Source: Vibrio splendidus (GTDB taxonomy: Bacteria; Pseudomonadota; Gammaproteobacteria; Enterobacterales; Vibrionaceae). From it: 64,000 bases of DNA. This document shows positions 18,155 to 28,928 of the stretch, piece by piece. The stretch spans positions 2,914,001 to 2,978,000 of the forward strand of contig NZ_AP025508.1 of assembly GCF_024347615.1 (NCBI RefSeq), in the 5' to 3' direction. The notes below the pieces were generated by a model. The model searched no databases and had not been told where the DNA came from. It saw only the letters and a program-made list of their open reading frames with translations. The translations under genes and the position numbers were made by a program. The first letter of the stretch is position 1. Each line of letters opens with the position of its first letter.

Positions 18155-19291
18155 ATGTACGCGCTAAGTAACTGTAAAATTTACACTGGTAGTGATGTTC
18201 TAACCGATCATGCTGTTGTAATCGAAAACGAACTGATCAAAAAAGTCTGTCCTATCTCTGAATTACCAGAAGGAATCGAAGTTCGCGACCTAAACGGAGC
18301 AAACCTAAGCCCAGGCTTCATTGACCTACAATTGAATGGTTGTGGCGGTGTAATGCTTAACGATGAGATCACTGCAGACACAATGCAGATCATGCACAAA
18401 GCAAACCTTAAATCTGGCTGTACTAGCTTCCTGCCAACGCTAATCACTTCTTCTGACGAAGACATGCACGCGGTTATTACCGCAGCTCGTGAATATCACA
18501 ACCAATACCAAAACCAATCTCTTGGCCTACACCTTGAAGGTCCGTATTTAAACGTTGCGAAAAAAGGCATTCACAGCGTCGATCACATTCGTAAATCAGA
18601 CAGCGAAATGATTGAGCTTATCTGTGAGAACAATGACCTTGTTGCAAAAGTAACATTGGCTCCAGAACTCAACGACCCAGAACACATTGAGCGTCTGCGC
18701 AAAGCTGGTGTGGTTGTTTCGATTGGTCACACGAATGCAACGTACGCAGAAGCGCGTCAAGGTTTCGAATCAGGTATCACTTTTGCCACTCATCTATTCA
18801 ATGCAATGACTCCTATGGTTGGTCGTGAGCCTGGCGTTGTTGGCGCGATTTACGATACACCTGAGGTTTATGCTGGCATTATTGCCGATGGCTTCCACGT
18901 TGATTACGCAAACATCAGAATTGCGCATAAAATCAAGGGAGAAAAGTTGGTATTAGTGACGGATGCCACAGCTCCTGCAGGTGCTGACATGGAATACTTT
19001 ATTTTTGTCGGTAAGAAAGTATATTACCGTGATGGTAAGTGTGTTGATGAAAACGGCACACTGGGCGGCTCAGCTCTGACTATGATTGAAGCAGTTCAGA
19101 ATACAGTTGAGCACGCCGGTATCGCTTTAGACGAAGCTCTTCGCATGGCTACGCTATACCCAGCTACGGCTATCGGTGTAGAAAGCAAGCTAGGTCGAAT
19201 CAAAAAAGGCATGGTTGCAAACCTAGCTGTATTTGACCGAGACTTTAACGTTAAAGCGACTGTTGTTAACGGACAATACGAGCACAATTAA
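18155..19291 (+). CDS. nagA: N-acetylglucosamine-6-phosphate deacetylase
   Basis: NagA removes the acetyl group from GlcNAc-6-P to give glucosamine 6-phosphate. It belongs to the amidohydrolase superfamily. Visible motifs are [12 protein letters not shown] near residue 55, the metal-ligand [33 protein letters not shown] and the catalytic-Asp segment VTDATAPAG. At 378 residues it is normal. AAGGATTAG precedes the ATG. It is followed 2 bases later by nagC, clearly in one transcript. No nagB (glucosamine-6-P deaminase) is in the window, so that step must be encoded elsewhere. Confidence 0.97.
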   Translation: MYALSNCKIYTGSDVLTDHAVVIENELIKKVCPISELPEGIEVRDLNGANLSPGFIDLQLNGCGGVMLNDEITADTMQIMHKANLKSGCTSFLPTLITSSDEDMHAVITAAREYHNQYQNQSLGLHLEGPYLNVAKKGIHSVDHIRKSDSEMIELICENNDLVAKVTLAPELNDPEHIERLRKAGVVVSIGHTNATYAEARQGFESGITFATHLFNAMTPMVGREPGVVGAIYDTPEVYAGIIADGFHVDYANIRIAHKIKGEKLVLVTDATAPAGADMEYFIFVGKKVYYRDGKCVDENGTLGGSALTMIEAVQNTVEHAGIALDEALRMATLYPATAIGVESKLGRIKKGMVANLAVFDRDFNVKATVVNGQYEHN

Positions 19292-19293
19292 GT

Positions 19294-20508
19294 ATGAATG
19301 GCGGACAAATAGGTAACGTAGACTTAGTTAAACAACTAAACAGTGCGGCGGTATACCGACTAATAGACCAACAAGGGCCTATCAGTCGTATACAAGTGGC
19401 TGATGTAAGTCAACTCGCACCGGCAAGTGTTACAAAAATTACCCGCCAACTTTTAGAGCGCGGCCTAATTAAAGAGGTTGCGCAGCAAGCGTCTACTGGC
19501 GGTAGACGCGCTATCTCCCTAACCACAGAAGTAGAGCCTTTTCACTCTGTCGCTGTGCGCTTGGGTCGAGACTACATTCAAATAAGCCTGCATGACCTTG
19601 GCGGTCGTGAGCTGGCTTTCCAACAGCAAGACCTGAATTACTCAGACCAATCAGACCTCACCCAAGGCTTGGTCAATAACTTGAAGGCTTTCATTGCTGA
19701 ACACCAACCAAAGATCGACCAACTGATTGCCATTGGTGTCACTCTTCCAGGCTTGGTTAACCCAACGACAGGTGTCGTTGAGTACATGCCAAATACAGAC
19801 ATCGATAACCTTGCGTTAAGCGACATTATTCGCGACACATTCCATGTTGCTTGTTTTGTTGGTAATGACGTTCGAGGAATGGCGCTTGCTGAGCACTACT
19901 TCGGTGCAAGTAAAGACAGCCAAGATTCTATTTTGGTTAGCGTTCACCGTGGTACTGGTGCTGGTATTATTGTTAATGGTCAGGTTTTCCTTGGTCATAA
20001 CCGCAACGTGGGTGAAATTGGTCATATCCAAATTGATCCACTTGGCGAGCAATGCCAATGCGGTAATTTCGGTTGTCTTGAAACCGTAGCGGCAAACCCT
20101 GCCATTGTTGAGCGTGTCCAAAAGCTAATTAAGCAAGGTTATGAGTCCTCGCTAACAGAGATTGAGCACATTACCATTCAAGATGTATGTGACCATGCTA
20201 TCAATGGCGACGAACTGGCTAAGCAAAGTTTGGTTCGAGTAGGTAATCAACTGGGTAAAGCTATCGCAATGACGATTAACTTGTTTAATCCTCAGAAAGT
20301 TATCATTGCTGGTGATATTACAAAGGCACAAGAGATTGTTTTCCCTGCAATTAAGCGCAATGTAGAGAATCAGTCGTTAACGGCTTTCCATAGCGGCCTG
20401 CCTATTGTAGCATCACAGATCGATAAACATCCTACGATGGGAGCTTTTGCCATGATTAAGCGCGCCATGCTCAACGGTGTGTTACTTCAAAAGCTTCTTG
20501 AAGACTAA
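19294..20508 (+). CDS. nagC: N-acetylglucosamine repressor NagC (ROK family)
   Basis: NagC represses nag genes and, in vibrios, parts of the chitin programme, and is released by GlcNAc-6-P. The N-terminal winged helix-turn-helix includes ISRIQVADVSQLAPASVTKI. The sugar-kinase-like ROK domain follows, with the signature CQCGNFGCLET containing the zinc-ligand cysteines and GEIGHIQIDP just before it. At 404 residues it matches E. coli NagC. It starts immediately after nagA, indicating translational coupling, and is closed by a terminator. Confidence 0.95.
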   Translation: MNGGQIGNVDLVKQLNSAAVYRLIDQQGPISRIQVADVSQLAPASVTKITRQLLERGLIKEVAQQASTGGRRAISLTTEVEPFHSVAVRLGRDYIQISLHDLGGRELAFQQQDLNYSDQSDLTQGLVNNLKAFIAEHQPKIDQLIAIGVTLPGLVNPTTGVVEYMPNTDIDNLALSDIIRDTFHVACFVGNDVRGMALAEHYFGASKDSQDSILVSVHRGTGAGIIVNGQVFLGHNRNVGEIGHIQIDPLGEQCQCGNFGCLETVAANPAIVERVQKLIKQGYESSLTEIEHITIQDVCDHAINGDELAKQSLVRVGNQLGKAIAMTINLFNPQKVIIAGDITKAQEIVFPAIKRNVENQSLTAFHSGLPIVASQIDKHPTMGAFAMIKRAMLNGVLLQKLLED

Positions 20509-20532
20509 AGAAAAACAACTCTGATTTTCCGC

Positions 20533-20567
20533 GGGCCGTGTTTGTATAAACACGGCCCGTTTTTTTA
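20533..20567 (+). terminator. Terminator of nagAC
   Basis: GGGCCGTGTTT pairs with AAACACGGCCC and is followed by TTTTTTTA, about 25 bases after nagC. Confidence 0.9.
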
Positions 20568-20592
20568 AGCTAGGGAACTACTACTACAAGTT

Positions 20593-22179
20593 ATGGAACT
20601 TATATTAATATCCACTGCGTTTATTGCAGGATTTATTGCTTTAAAGTGTCACCTTCCCCCATTGGTCGGCTTTTTGGTCGCTGGTTTTGGGCTTTTTGCT
20701 CTGGGTTTTGAAACCAATGACACCATCATTACCTTGGCTGACCTTGGTGTCACCCTGCTTCTATTTACGATTGGCTTAAAGCTCGATATCAAAACCCTGC
20801 TCTCTAAAGAGATCTGGGCTGGCGCAACAATCCACAACCTTTTATCCACTCTGTTTTTTGCGGTCGCCCTGTTTGGTTTTAAATTCCTAGGTATTTCCTC
20901 GTTGGCAGCTATGTCAATAGAACAGATTGTTCTACTCGGTTTTGCCCTTTCATTCTCTAGTACCGTATTCGCAGTTAAGTCTCTGCAAGAGAAAGGGGAA
21001 ATGAATGCGACCTATGGAACATTAGCGATCGGTATTTTGGTCATGCAGGATATCTTTGCCGTGGTCTTCTTAACGGCATCGACAGGCAAAATTCCAGAGT
21101 GGTATGCCATCGCACTGTTCGCTTTGCCATTCTGTCGTCCATTGTTCTACAAAGTCCTCGACTGGGTTGGTCACGGCGAAATGTTGGTGCTGTTCGGCAT
21201 TTTCTTCGCATTGGTCGTCGGTGCAGGCTTGTTCCAGTTTGTAGGGGTTAAACCAGATCTAGGTGCTCTGATCTTAGGTATGTTGTTAGCCGGTCACCCA
21301 AAAGCTTCAGAGCTGTCGAAATCGCTGTTTAACCTCAAAGAGCTTTTCCTTGTCTGCTTCTTCTTGAATATTGGATTATCCGAGCAACCTACCATTCAAG
21401 GCTTTATGCTCGCCATCTTATTCTTGCTGTTGCTGCCAGTGAAAGGCGTGCTTTACTTCTTGGTACTCAACCGCTTCAAATTCCGTGTTCGAACCTCTCT
21501 ACTCGCCTCTCTATCATTATTTAACTACAGTGAATTTGGTCTTATCGTCGGTGGTCTTGCCTTTAAGATGGGGTGGATGTCTGGCGATATATTAGTAGCG
21601 GTGGCAATTGCGGTTTCGTTATCGTTCTTAATCGCTGCTCCTTTAAACAAAGCGGGTCATAAGCTTTATCAACAGTCAGGTAAGTGGCTCAAAGAGCACG
21701 CTGCTGAAAAGCTTCACCAACGTGATAAACGAATTGATCCTGGTCGCGCACAAGTGCTTATTCTTGGTATGGGGCGCATTGGTACCGGCGCCTACGATGA
21801 ATTGCGTTCTCGCTATGGCAAGGTTAGCTTAGGTGTCGAAGTTCGTGAAGAAGCCGCACACAACCATAGAAGCCTTGGAAGAAACGTTATTTCTGGCGAT
21901 GCAACTGACCCAGATTTCTGGGAGCGTATCTTAGATACAGCAAACGTGAAGCTAGTGATCTTGGCGATGCCTCATCACCAAGGTAATCAAACAGCCTTAG
22001 AACAGCTAAAATCACGTAATTTTAAAGGTCAAATCGCCGCCATTGCTGAATACTCCGATCAGCTAGAAACATTGAAAGAGAATGGTGTCGATGCAGCATT
22101 CAACATCTACAGTGAAGCTGGTAGTGGTTTTGCTCGACACGTGTGTGAGCAATTAAACCCTAACATCAATAAGATCTAA
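20593..22179 (+). CDS. CPA2-family cation:proton antiporter with TrkA-N domain
   Basis: The N-terminal 370 or so residues form about 11-13 membrane segments of the Kef/CPA2 type, including GFLVAGFGLFALGFETND, LGVTLLLFTIGLKLD and ALSFSSTVFAVKSLQEKGE. The cytoplasmic part carries a Rossmann RCK-N (TrkA-N) domain starting VLILGMGRIGTGAYDEL, which normally binds NAD(H) or nucleotides to gate transport. The ion, K+ or Na+, cannot be decided. At 528 residues it is a little shorter than KefB/KefC (about 600). It lies on its own after the nagC terminator and ends in its own hairpin. Confidence 0.85.
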   Translation: MELILISTAFIAGFIALKCHLPPLVGFLVAGFGLFALGFETNDTIITLADLGVTLLLFTIGLKLDIKTLLSKEIWAGATIHNLLSTLFFAVALFGFKFLGISSLAAMSIEQIVLLGFALSFSSTVFAVKSLQEKGEMNATYGTLAIGILVMQDIFAVVFLTASTGKIPEWYAIALFALPFCRPLFYKVLDWVGHGEMLVLFGIFFALVVGAGLFQFVGVKPDLGALILGMLLAGHPKASELSKSLFNLKELFLVCFFLNIGLSEQPTIQGFMLAILFLLLLPVKGVLYFLVLNRFKFRVRTSLLASLSLFNYSEFGLIVGGLAFKMGWMSGDILVAVAIAVSLSFLIAAPLNKAGHKLYQQSGKWLKEHAAEKLHQRDKRIDPGRAQVLILGMGRIGTGAYDELRSRYGKVSLGVEVREEAAHNHRSLGRNVISGDATDPDFWERILDTANVKLVILAMPHHQGNQTALEQLKSRNFKGQIAAIAEYSDQLETLKENGVDAAFNIYSEAGSGFARHVCEQLNPNINKI

Positions 22180-22198
22180 TCCTAAACATTGTCTAGTT

Positions 22199-22247
22199 AA
22201 CCTCTCAAAATTGCTGTTCTTTTGCACTTTTGAGAGGTTTTTGTTTA
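22199..22247 (+). terminator. Terminator of the antiporter gene
   Basis: AACCTCTCAAAA pairs with TTTTGAGAGGTT around a longer loop and is followed by TTTGTTT. It starts 20 bases past the stop codon. Confidence 0.8.
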
Positions 22248-22413
22248 AAAAACCAACCGCAATTAGACGCCACTCACCAAAACCACCTTAAAATTAGATA
22301 ATTTCTAACATAAACCCCTTTATATTATTTTTTTGCTCACATTCGGTTGCTTTTTTTAGCCAGAATGGCAAATTGAATACAGTTGATTTAGAAATTATTT
22401 AAAAGGAAGTTCT

Positions 22414-24084
22414 ATGTGTTCAGTATTTGGCATTCTCGACATTAAAAGTGATGCCGCAGCACTTCGCCCTATTGCTTTAGAAATGTCTAAAAAGCTTCGT
22501 CACCGTGGCCCAGACTGGTCTGGTATCTATGCTGGTGAAAAAGCAATTCTTGCTCACGAGCGTTTGGCTATCGTTGGTCTTAACAGTGGTGCACAACCAC
22601 TATACAGCCAAGATAAAAAGCACATTCTTGCAGTGAATGGCGAAATTTATAACCACAAAGAACTTCGTGCACGCTATGAAGATAAGTACCAGTTCCAGAC
22701 TGACTCTGACTGTGAAGTTATCCTAGCGTTATACCAAGAAATGGGCGCGGACCTTTTAGAAGAACTTAACGGTATTTTCGCATTCGTTTTATACGACGAA
22801 GAGAAAGACGAGTACCTAGTCGGCCGTGACCATATTGGTATCATCCCGCTTTACCAAGGCTACGACGAGCACGGCAACTACTACGTTGCTTCAGAGATGA
22901 AAGCACTCGTTGAAGTATGCAAGACGATCAGTGAGTTCCCTCCTGGTAGCTTCTATTCTTCGAAAGATGCAGAGCCTCAACGCTACTACATCCGCGATTG
23001 GAATGAATACGCTGCGGTACAAGGTAACAGCACAAGTAAAGAAGAACTGACTGAAGCGCTAGAAGCTGCAGTTAAACGTCAACTAATGACAGATGTACCT
23101 TATGGTGTACTTCTATCTGGTGGTCTTGATTCTTCAATCACTTCAGCAGTCGCTAAACGTTTTGCTGCAATGCGTATCGAAGACGATGAGCAATCAGAAG
23201 CTTGGTGGCCACAACTGCACTCATTCGCAGTAGGTCTAGAAAACGCGCCTGATCTGATCGCTGCTCGTGAAGTTGCTGATAAGATTGGTACCGTACACCA
23301 CGAGATGACTTACACCATTCAGGAAGGCTTAGATGCAATCCGTGATGTTATCTACCACATTGAAACTTACGATGTAACGACGATTCGTGCTTCAACGCCG
23401 ATGTACTTGCTTGCTCGTAAGATCAAGGCAATGGGTATCAAAATGGTACTGTCTGGTGAAGGTGCTGATGAGATCTTTGGTGGCTACCTGTACTTCCATA
23501 AAGCGCCAAACGCAAAAGAGTTCCACGAAGAAACCGTGCGTAAACTTCTTGCTCTAAGCATGTTTGACTGTGCTCGCGCCAACAAATCTCTTGCGGCATG
23601 GGGTGTTGAAGGTCGTGTTCCATTCTTGGACAAAGAGTTCATCGATGTAGCAATGCGTTTGAACCCTGAAGATAAGATGTGTGGTAACGGTAAAATGGAG
23701 AAACACATTCTACGTGAGTGTTTTGAAGACTACCTACCAGATTCAATTGCATGGCGTCAAAAAGAGCAGTTCTCTGATGGTGTTGGCTACGATTGGATTG
23801 ACACATTAAAAGCAACGGCTGAAGAAAAAGTAACGGATCAACAAATGGAAGCTGCGAAGTTCCGTTTCCCTTACAACACGCCAACAACCAAAGAAGGTTA
23901 TGCTTACCGTGAAATTTTTGAGGAGCTATTCCCTCTAGAATCAGCGGCAGAATGTGTACCTGGTGGTCCTTCAGTTGCTTGTTCATCAGCGAAAGCGATT
24001 GAGTGGGATGAGTCATTCAAAAACTGTGTCGACCCATCAGGCCGTGCAGTACAAGCCGTTCACAACGATGCTTACAACGCTTAG
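22414..24084 (+). CDS. asnB: Asparagine synthase B (glutamine-hydrolysing)
   Basis: AsnB makes asparagine from aspartate, ATP and glutamine. Met1 is followed by the nucleophile Cys2 (MCSVFGI) of the Ntn glutaminase domain, with KLRHRGPDWSG and VNGEIYNH for glutamine binding. The synthetase domain carries the pyrophosphate loop LLSGGLDSS near residue 232 and the later SGEGADEIFGGY block. At 556 residues it is normal. AAAAGGAAG lies 6 bases before the ATG, and a bidirectional terminator separates it from rfaH. Confidence 0.97.
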   Translation: MCSVFGILDIKSDAAALRPIALEMSKKLRHRGPDWSGIYAGEKAILAHERLAIVGLNSGAQPLYSQDKKHILAVNGEIYNHKELRARYEDKYQFQTDSDCEVILALYQEMGADLLEELNGIFAFVLYDEEKDEYLVGRDHIGIIPLYQGYDEHGNYYVASEMKALVEVCKTISEFPPGSFYSSKDAEPQRYYIRDWNEYAAVQGNSTSKEELTEALEAAVKRQLMTDVPYGVLLSGGLDSSITSAVAKRFAAMRIEDDEQSEAWWPQLHSFAVGLENAPDLIAAREVADKIGTVHHEMTYTIQEGLDAIRDVIYHIETYDVTTIRASTPMYLLARKIKAMGIKMVLSGEGADEIFGGYLYFHKAPNAKEFHEETVRKLLALSMFDCARANKSLAAWGVEGRVPFLDKEFIDVAMRLNPEDKMCGNGKMEKHILRECFEDYLPDSIAWRQKEQFSDGVGYDWIDTLKATAEEKVTDQQMEAAKFRFPYNTPTTKEGYAYREIFEELFPLESAAECVPGGPSVACSSAKAIEWDESFKNCVDPSGRAVQAVHNDAYNA

Positions 24085-24110
24085 CGCGTTTTGAACAAAC
24101 CCTAAAGACT

Positions 24111-24139
24111 AAAAAAGGCGCATTATGCGCCTTTTTGTT
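24111..24139. terminator. Bidirectional terminator, asnB / rfaH
   Basis: AAAAAAGGCGC pairs with GCGCCTTTTT. It lies between the converging asnB and rfaH genes. Confidence 0.85.
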
Positions 24140-24171
24140 TTAAGCCTATTTTTTGCTTTGTATTACTGCAC

Positions 24172-24690
24172 TTATGCGTGAGCTTGTAGTGCTTCGTTCT
24201 CAATACTGATCGGAACCACTTTGCTGATCATTTTTACCAGCATAATAGATCGAGCTTCACCATCTTTCTGATGGAAAATAGCTTCAACCCCAGCAAACTG
24301 ACCACTATTGATCTTGACCACTTGCCCTGATTCAAACTCAACACAGCACTCTTCAGGTTCATCTTCGCAACACTTCTCAAACTCTTTCAGTTCATACACT
24401 AAGTCGCCTTGGACTTCATGTGGCCTTGCGCCAAACTTAATAAAGTCGACAACGCCACGAGTCGAACGAACTGTCGTAAAACTAGGGCCTTGCTCATAAT
24501 CAAAGCGAACAAAGATATAAGACGGGAACAGCGGTTCTTTGACCTGCTTCTCTTTCCCTCTCACGACCTTCTTGACATCGATTTGAGGATAAAAGCACTC
24601 TACCCCCTGGTTTTCTAGGTGCTGTTGAGCGCGTTTTTGATCACCACGCTTACAGTAAAGTAAATACCAACGTTTCATTTTACTAGCCAT
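24172..24690 (-). CDS. rfaH: Transcription/translation regulatory transformer protein RfaH
   Basis: RfaH is the NusG paralogue that joins RNA polymerase at ops sites and prevents termination in long envelope-polysaccharide operons. The NGN domain begins KRWYLLYCKRGDQKRAQQHLENQ, the RfaH-type opening, and contains VKEPLFPSYIFVRF and TRGVVDFIKFGARP. A C-terminal KOW-like domain has the FAGVEAIF segment. The 172-residue frame has two in-frame ATGs (24690 and 24678). The second matches the E. coli start, but neither has a clear ribosome site. A Cys-rich CCEDEPEECC linker between the domains is unusual. No ops element is seen in this window, so its targets are elsewhere. Confidence 0.9.
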   Translation of the reverse strand: MASKMKRWYLLYCKRGDQKRAQQHLENQGVECFYPQIDVKKVVRGKEKQVKEPLFPSYIFVRFDYEQGPSFTTVRSTRGVVDFIKFGARPHEVQGDLVYELKEFEKCCEDEPEECCVEFESGQVVKINSGQFAGVEAIFHQKDGEARSIMLVKMISKVVPISIENEALQAHA

Positions 24691-25180
24691 TTTCTATTTT
24701 GGGACATATTACCACAAGCCTAAAACCGTTAGTCACCGTTAATAAAATGAATCCTGATAAGCAATAAATTATGCGTAACAGGCCAACTTATCAACAAAAA
24801 GCCATAGGGACAAAAAGTGGTTAAGCATTGTACAGGGAACATTTACAGATAAAAAGACGCATTATTGTAAGGCTATGTATGCTACAAATAAAAGGAACGC
24901 TATACCATTTAAATCCAGAAACCATCCGACAAACCAATCAATTGGACGGTTAGCATTCGATAATTCTTATAAAAAGAACACTATGCGCTCAACTCAAAAC
25001 TGGAAAATTAGTTTGCAGCACGCATTATCTGGGCAACATTTCCAATAAAACCCCATATTTTCATGAGCTTACAAAAAAATAGTTATCGTGACCATAAAAG
25101 ACACCTATTGCAGATGGTTATTCCACTCTGTATACATAAGGAACTATAAAATCTTTTAATACCTAAAATTAGTAAAACTT
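24691..25180. other. Gap between rfaH and the peptide transporter
   Basis: A non-coding region of 490 bases, AT-rich. It should contain divergent promoters for rfaH and the POT transporter. A 21-codon open frame at 24982-25047 has no ribosome site or family signature and is not called. No strong operator or terminator is visible. Confidence 0.5.
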
Positions 25181-26566
25181 ATGCCAAGCAATCACAACAT
25201 CTTTGGCCACCCTAGAGGCCTATTTCTACTTTTTAGCACAGAGCTATGGGAACGTTTCTCCTACTATGCGATGCGTGCGATCCTTGTTTTATTTCTTACC
25301 GATACCACTATCAATGGTGGCCTGGGTTGGTCAACAAAAGATGCCCTCGATCTTTATGGTATCTATACTGGTTTAGTCTATATCACGCCATTAATCGGCG
25401 GCTGGCTTGCCGATAACTACTTAGGACAACGTAAATCGATCCTAGTGGGCGGTGTATTAATGGCATTAGGCCAATTTACGCTTGCTCTTCCTAACGGCGC
25501 TATTGGCTTAGACCAAGTAAATGCTCTTTATCTAGGTTTAGCACTGCTTATCAGTGGTAACGGTATGTTTAAACCAAACATCTCGACCATGGTTGGCGAC
25601 CTATACCAAGAAGGCGATAACCGACGTGACGGCGCTTTCACCATTTTCTACATGGGCATCAACTTAGGCGCGCTACTGGGTGGCTTAATTTCAGGTGCTG
25701 CAGTCGATTCATTCGGCTGGAAAGCTGGCTTCCTAGCCGCTGGTATCGGTATGGTTATTAGCTTAGTTATGCAATTGACGATGGCTCAGTCATGGTTAGG
25801 CAACATTGGTTCAGTACCTGCAGCTGCACGAGCGAAAGCGCTGAACAAATCGAAAGAGAAAACACCACTGACCAAAGAAGAGTTCGACAGACTAAAAGTT
25901 ATTCTTGTTATGGGTCTGTTCGTAATCGTTTTCTGGGCTGGCTTTGAACAAGCTGGCGGTTTGATGAACATCTACACTCAACAATATACGGACCGTATGA
26001 TTGGTGGCTTTGAAGTTCCTGCAGCTTGGTTCCAATCTCTGAACCCATTCTTCATCATTACACTTGCACCAATCATTGCTGCATTTTGGGTCAAGCTTGG
26101 TAAGCGTGAACCAAACTCGCCAGTGAAATTTGCGATGGCGTTGTTTTTCTTAGCACTAGGCTTTGTGTGCATGATGGGTGCAGTAATGGAGCAAGGTGGC
26201 GACCTAACAGTGAAAACATCAATGCTGTGGCTAGTCGGTGCTTTCTTCTTCCATACTCTTGGTGAGCTTTGTCTATCTCCTATTGGCCTGTCGTTGGTCA
26301 CTAAGTTAGCTCCGCTTCGTCTAGCGTCGTTAATGATGGGTGCATGGTTTGGCTTCAATGCTGTCGCAAACTACGTCGCTGGCCTTGTGGGTTCTCACGT
26401 TGGTGAGCTTGGCGCAATGTCTATCTTCGGTGGTATCGCAATTACAGCGACTATAAGTGGCGTCTTACTGCTTCTTTGTGCAGGTAAACTTGTATCATGG
26501 ATGCATGGTGTAGAAACCAACATGACGCTTGAAGCAGAACCAAAAGCAGAAACTTCGGTTGCTTAA
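25181..26566 (+). CDS. POT-family proton-coupled di/tripeptide transporter
   Basis: This is an inner-membrane major-facilitator transporter for di- and tripeptides. The family signature ELWERFSYYAMRAIL (ExxERFxYY) is near residue 21, followed by the GGWLADNYLGQRKSI loop and the second POT signature FTIFYMGINLGALLGG near residue 154. About 12-14 hydrophobic segments are present. At 461 residues it is slightly shorter than E. coli DtpA (500). The start is preceded only by AT-rich sequence and the ribosome site is weak. Specificity among the DtpA/B/C/D types cannot be assigned from sequence alone. Confidence 0.9.
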   Translation: MPSNHNIFGHPRGLFLLFSTELWERFSYYAMRAILVLFLTDTTINGGLGWSTKDALDLYGIYTGLVYITPLIGGWLADNYLGQRKSILVGGVLMALGQFTLALPNGAIGLDQVNALYLGLALLISGNGMFKPNISTMVGDLYQEGDNRRDGAFTIFYMGINLGALLGGLISGAAVDSFGWKAGFLAAGIGMVISLVMQLTMAQSWLGNIGSVPAAARAKALNKSKEKTPLTKEEFDRLKVILVMGLFVIVFWAGFEQAGGLMNIYTQQYTDRMIGGFEVPAAWFQSLNPFFIITLAPIIAAFWVKLGKREPNSPVKFAMALFFLALGFVCMMGAVMEQGGDLTVKTSMLWLVGAFFFHTLGELCLSPIGLSLVTKLAPLRLASLMMGAWFGFNAVANYVAGLVGSHVGELGAMSIFGGIAITATISGVLLLLCAGKLVSWMHGVETNMTLEAEPKAETSVA

Positions 26567-26601
26567 TATCTAGATCGATTTCAAGAAGAAACATCAAGAT
26601 C

Positions 26602-26632
26602 AAAAAGGGCTGCTCAATGAGCAGCCCTTTTG
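26602..26632. terminator. Bidirectional terminator, POT transporter / hemH
   Basis: AAAAAGGGCTGC pairs with GCAGCCCTTTT. It sits between the converging peptide transporter and hemH genes. Confidence 0.85.
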
Positions 26633-26656
26633 TTATTTATTCTATTGGCATATCAG

Positions 26657-27619
26657 TTAGCGATGAAGCGCCACTAGCTCAGCCATCATATCGATGTGTG
26701 AGTCTCTGTCGTTAAGACACATAATGTAGCTAAAGTCTGAGCCACCAGCATCAATGAACGTCTCTTTACACTGGTCAGAAATCTCTTCCAACGTTTCCAA
26801 ACAGTCAACCGAGAACGCAGGAGCCATGATATCAATCTTCTTGATGCCCTTACTCGGCAGTGATTCAAGTGTCTCGTCAGTGTAAGGCTTCAACCACTCT
26901 TCTCGACCAAATCGAGACTGGTATGTCATAGTGATATCGTCCGCAGATAAACCTAACTCAGCAGCAAGTAATTTTGTCGTCGCTTCACAATGCTGAGGGT
27001 AGATGTCACCTTCATCAGCGAGTCGCTTCGGAATACCGTGGAAAGAACACACTAAATGATCACCTCTGCCATTTTTATCCCAATGACTACGAACACTTTC
27101 AGCCAATGCTTTTGCATAGCTTGGGTGCGCGTAGTAGTCGCGAATAAAGCGATAGCTCGGAATCACTGGCATCTGCTTAAAGGCTTTGGTTAAACCATCA
27201 GAAACAGCCGCTGTGGTTGTACCTGAGTACTGGGGATATAAAGGCAGGACGATAATGTCTTCAACACCCTGCTCCATCAGTTGCTCGACCCCCGCCTTAA
27301 GGCTTGGGTTGCCATAGGTCATACCCAGCGCTACGGGCATCTCTAATTTTTTCTGGAGCTTGTCGGCTTGTCTTTGAGAGTAAACAAGCAGTGGTGAGCC
27401 TTCATCCATCCAAACAGACTGATACAGCTTAGCCACTTTCGGCGCTCTAATCGGTAAGATCACCCCATGCAAGATAGGACACCAAAGCCAACGCGTTAGG
27501 TTTACGACTCGCTTATCGTGTAAGAATTCACTCAAAAATCGACGAACGCCAGCCGGGGTCGCCGAATCTGGTGTTCCTAAGTTCACCAGTAAAACGCCCT
27601 GCTTTTTATTATTTTCCAT
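26657..27619 (-). CDS. hemH: Ferrochelatase
   Basis: HemH inserts Fe(II) into protoporphyrin IX, the last step of heme synthesis. Motifs are [24 protein letters not shown] at the N terminus, [15 protein letters not shown], the metal-ligand [22 protein letters not shown] and the [15 protein letters not shown] block with the second active-site acid. At 320 residues it is the usual bacterial length without the C-terminal [2Fe-2S] cysteines found in some bacteria and animals. It is followed upstream by adk on the same strand, as in E. coli (adk-hemH), with a terminator between. Confidence 0.97.
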   Translation of the reverse strand: MENNKKQGVLLVNLGTPDSATPAGVRRFLSEFLHDKRVVNLTRWLWCPILHGVILPIRAPKVAKLYQSVWMDEGSPLLVYSQRQADKLQKKLEMPVALGMTYGNPSLKAGVEQLMEQGVEDIIVLPLYPQYSGTTTAAVSDGLTKAFKQMPVIPSYRFIRDYYAHPSYAKALAESVRSHWDKNGRGDHLVCSFHGIPKRLADEGDIYPQHCEATTKLLAAELGLSADDITMTYQSRFGREEWLKPYTDETLESLPSKGIKKIDIMAPAFSVDCLETLEEISDQCKETFIDAGGSDFSYIMCLNDRDSHIDMMAELVALHR

Positions 27620-27833
27620 AGATACCTGAGACCAATGTGTGATTTTCTGGAACGTAATATACTAATCGGCATAAGTTTAAGATCATTGTTGTGCCACTAA
27701 ATTTAAGAATAATCGTTCTTAACCTGGGTTATCACAATATCACCTTGAGCGTTAGCCTCGCGAATCTAAGCCGTACCGCGGAAACAGTGCACAATCGATT
27801 TATCTAGATTGGTATATTACTAAAAATTGAAAC

Positions 27834-27860
27834 AAAAAAAGCGACCTTAACGGTCGCTTC
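27834..27860 (-). terminator. Terminator of adk
   Basis: AAGCGACC pairs with GGTCGCTT. On the minus strand a run of seven T follows. It lies 35 bases past the adk stop and separates it from hemH. Confidence 0.85.
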
Positions 27861-27895
27861 CAATATATCAAATTCTAAAACTGGCTGTTAGCCAA

Positions 27896-28928
<1,033 letters not shown>

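Noticed and set aside
23639..24016. A 125-codon minus-strand frame inside asnB
   Set aside because: It is an antisense shadow with no recognisable features.
24982..25047. 21-codon frame upstream of the POT transporter
   Set aside because: It lacks a ribosome site, hydrophobic character, conservation evidence and a following terminator.
25978..26358. A 126-codon minus-strand frame inside the POT transporter gene
   Set aside because: It is antisense to membrane-helix codons and lacks a ribosome site.
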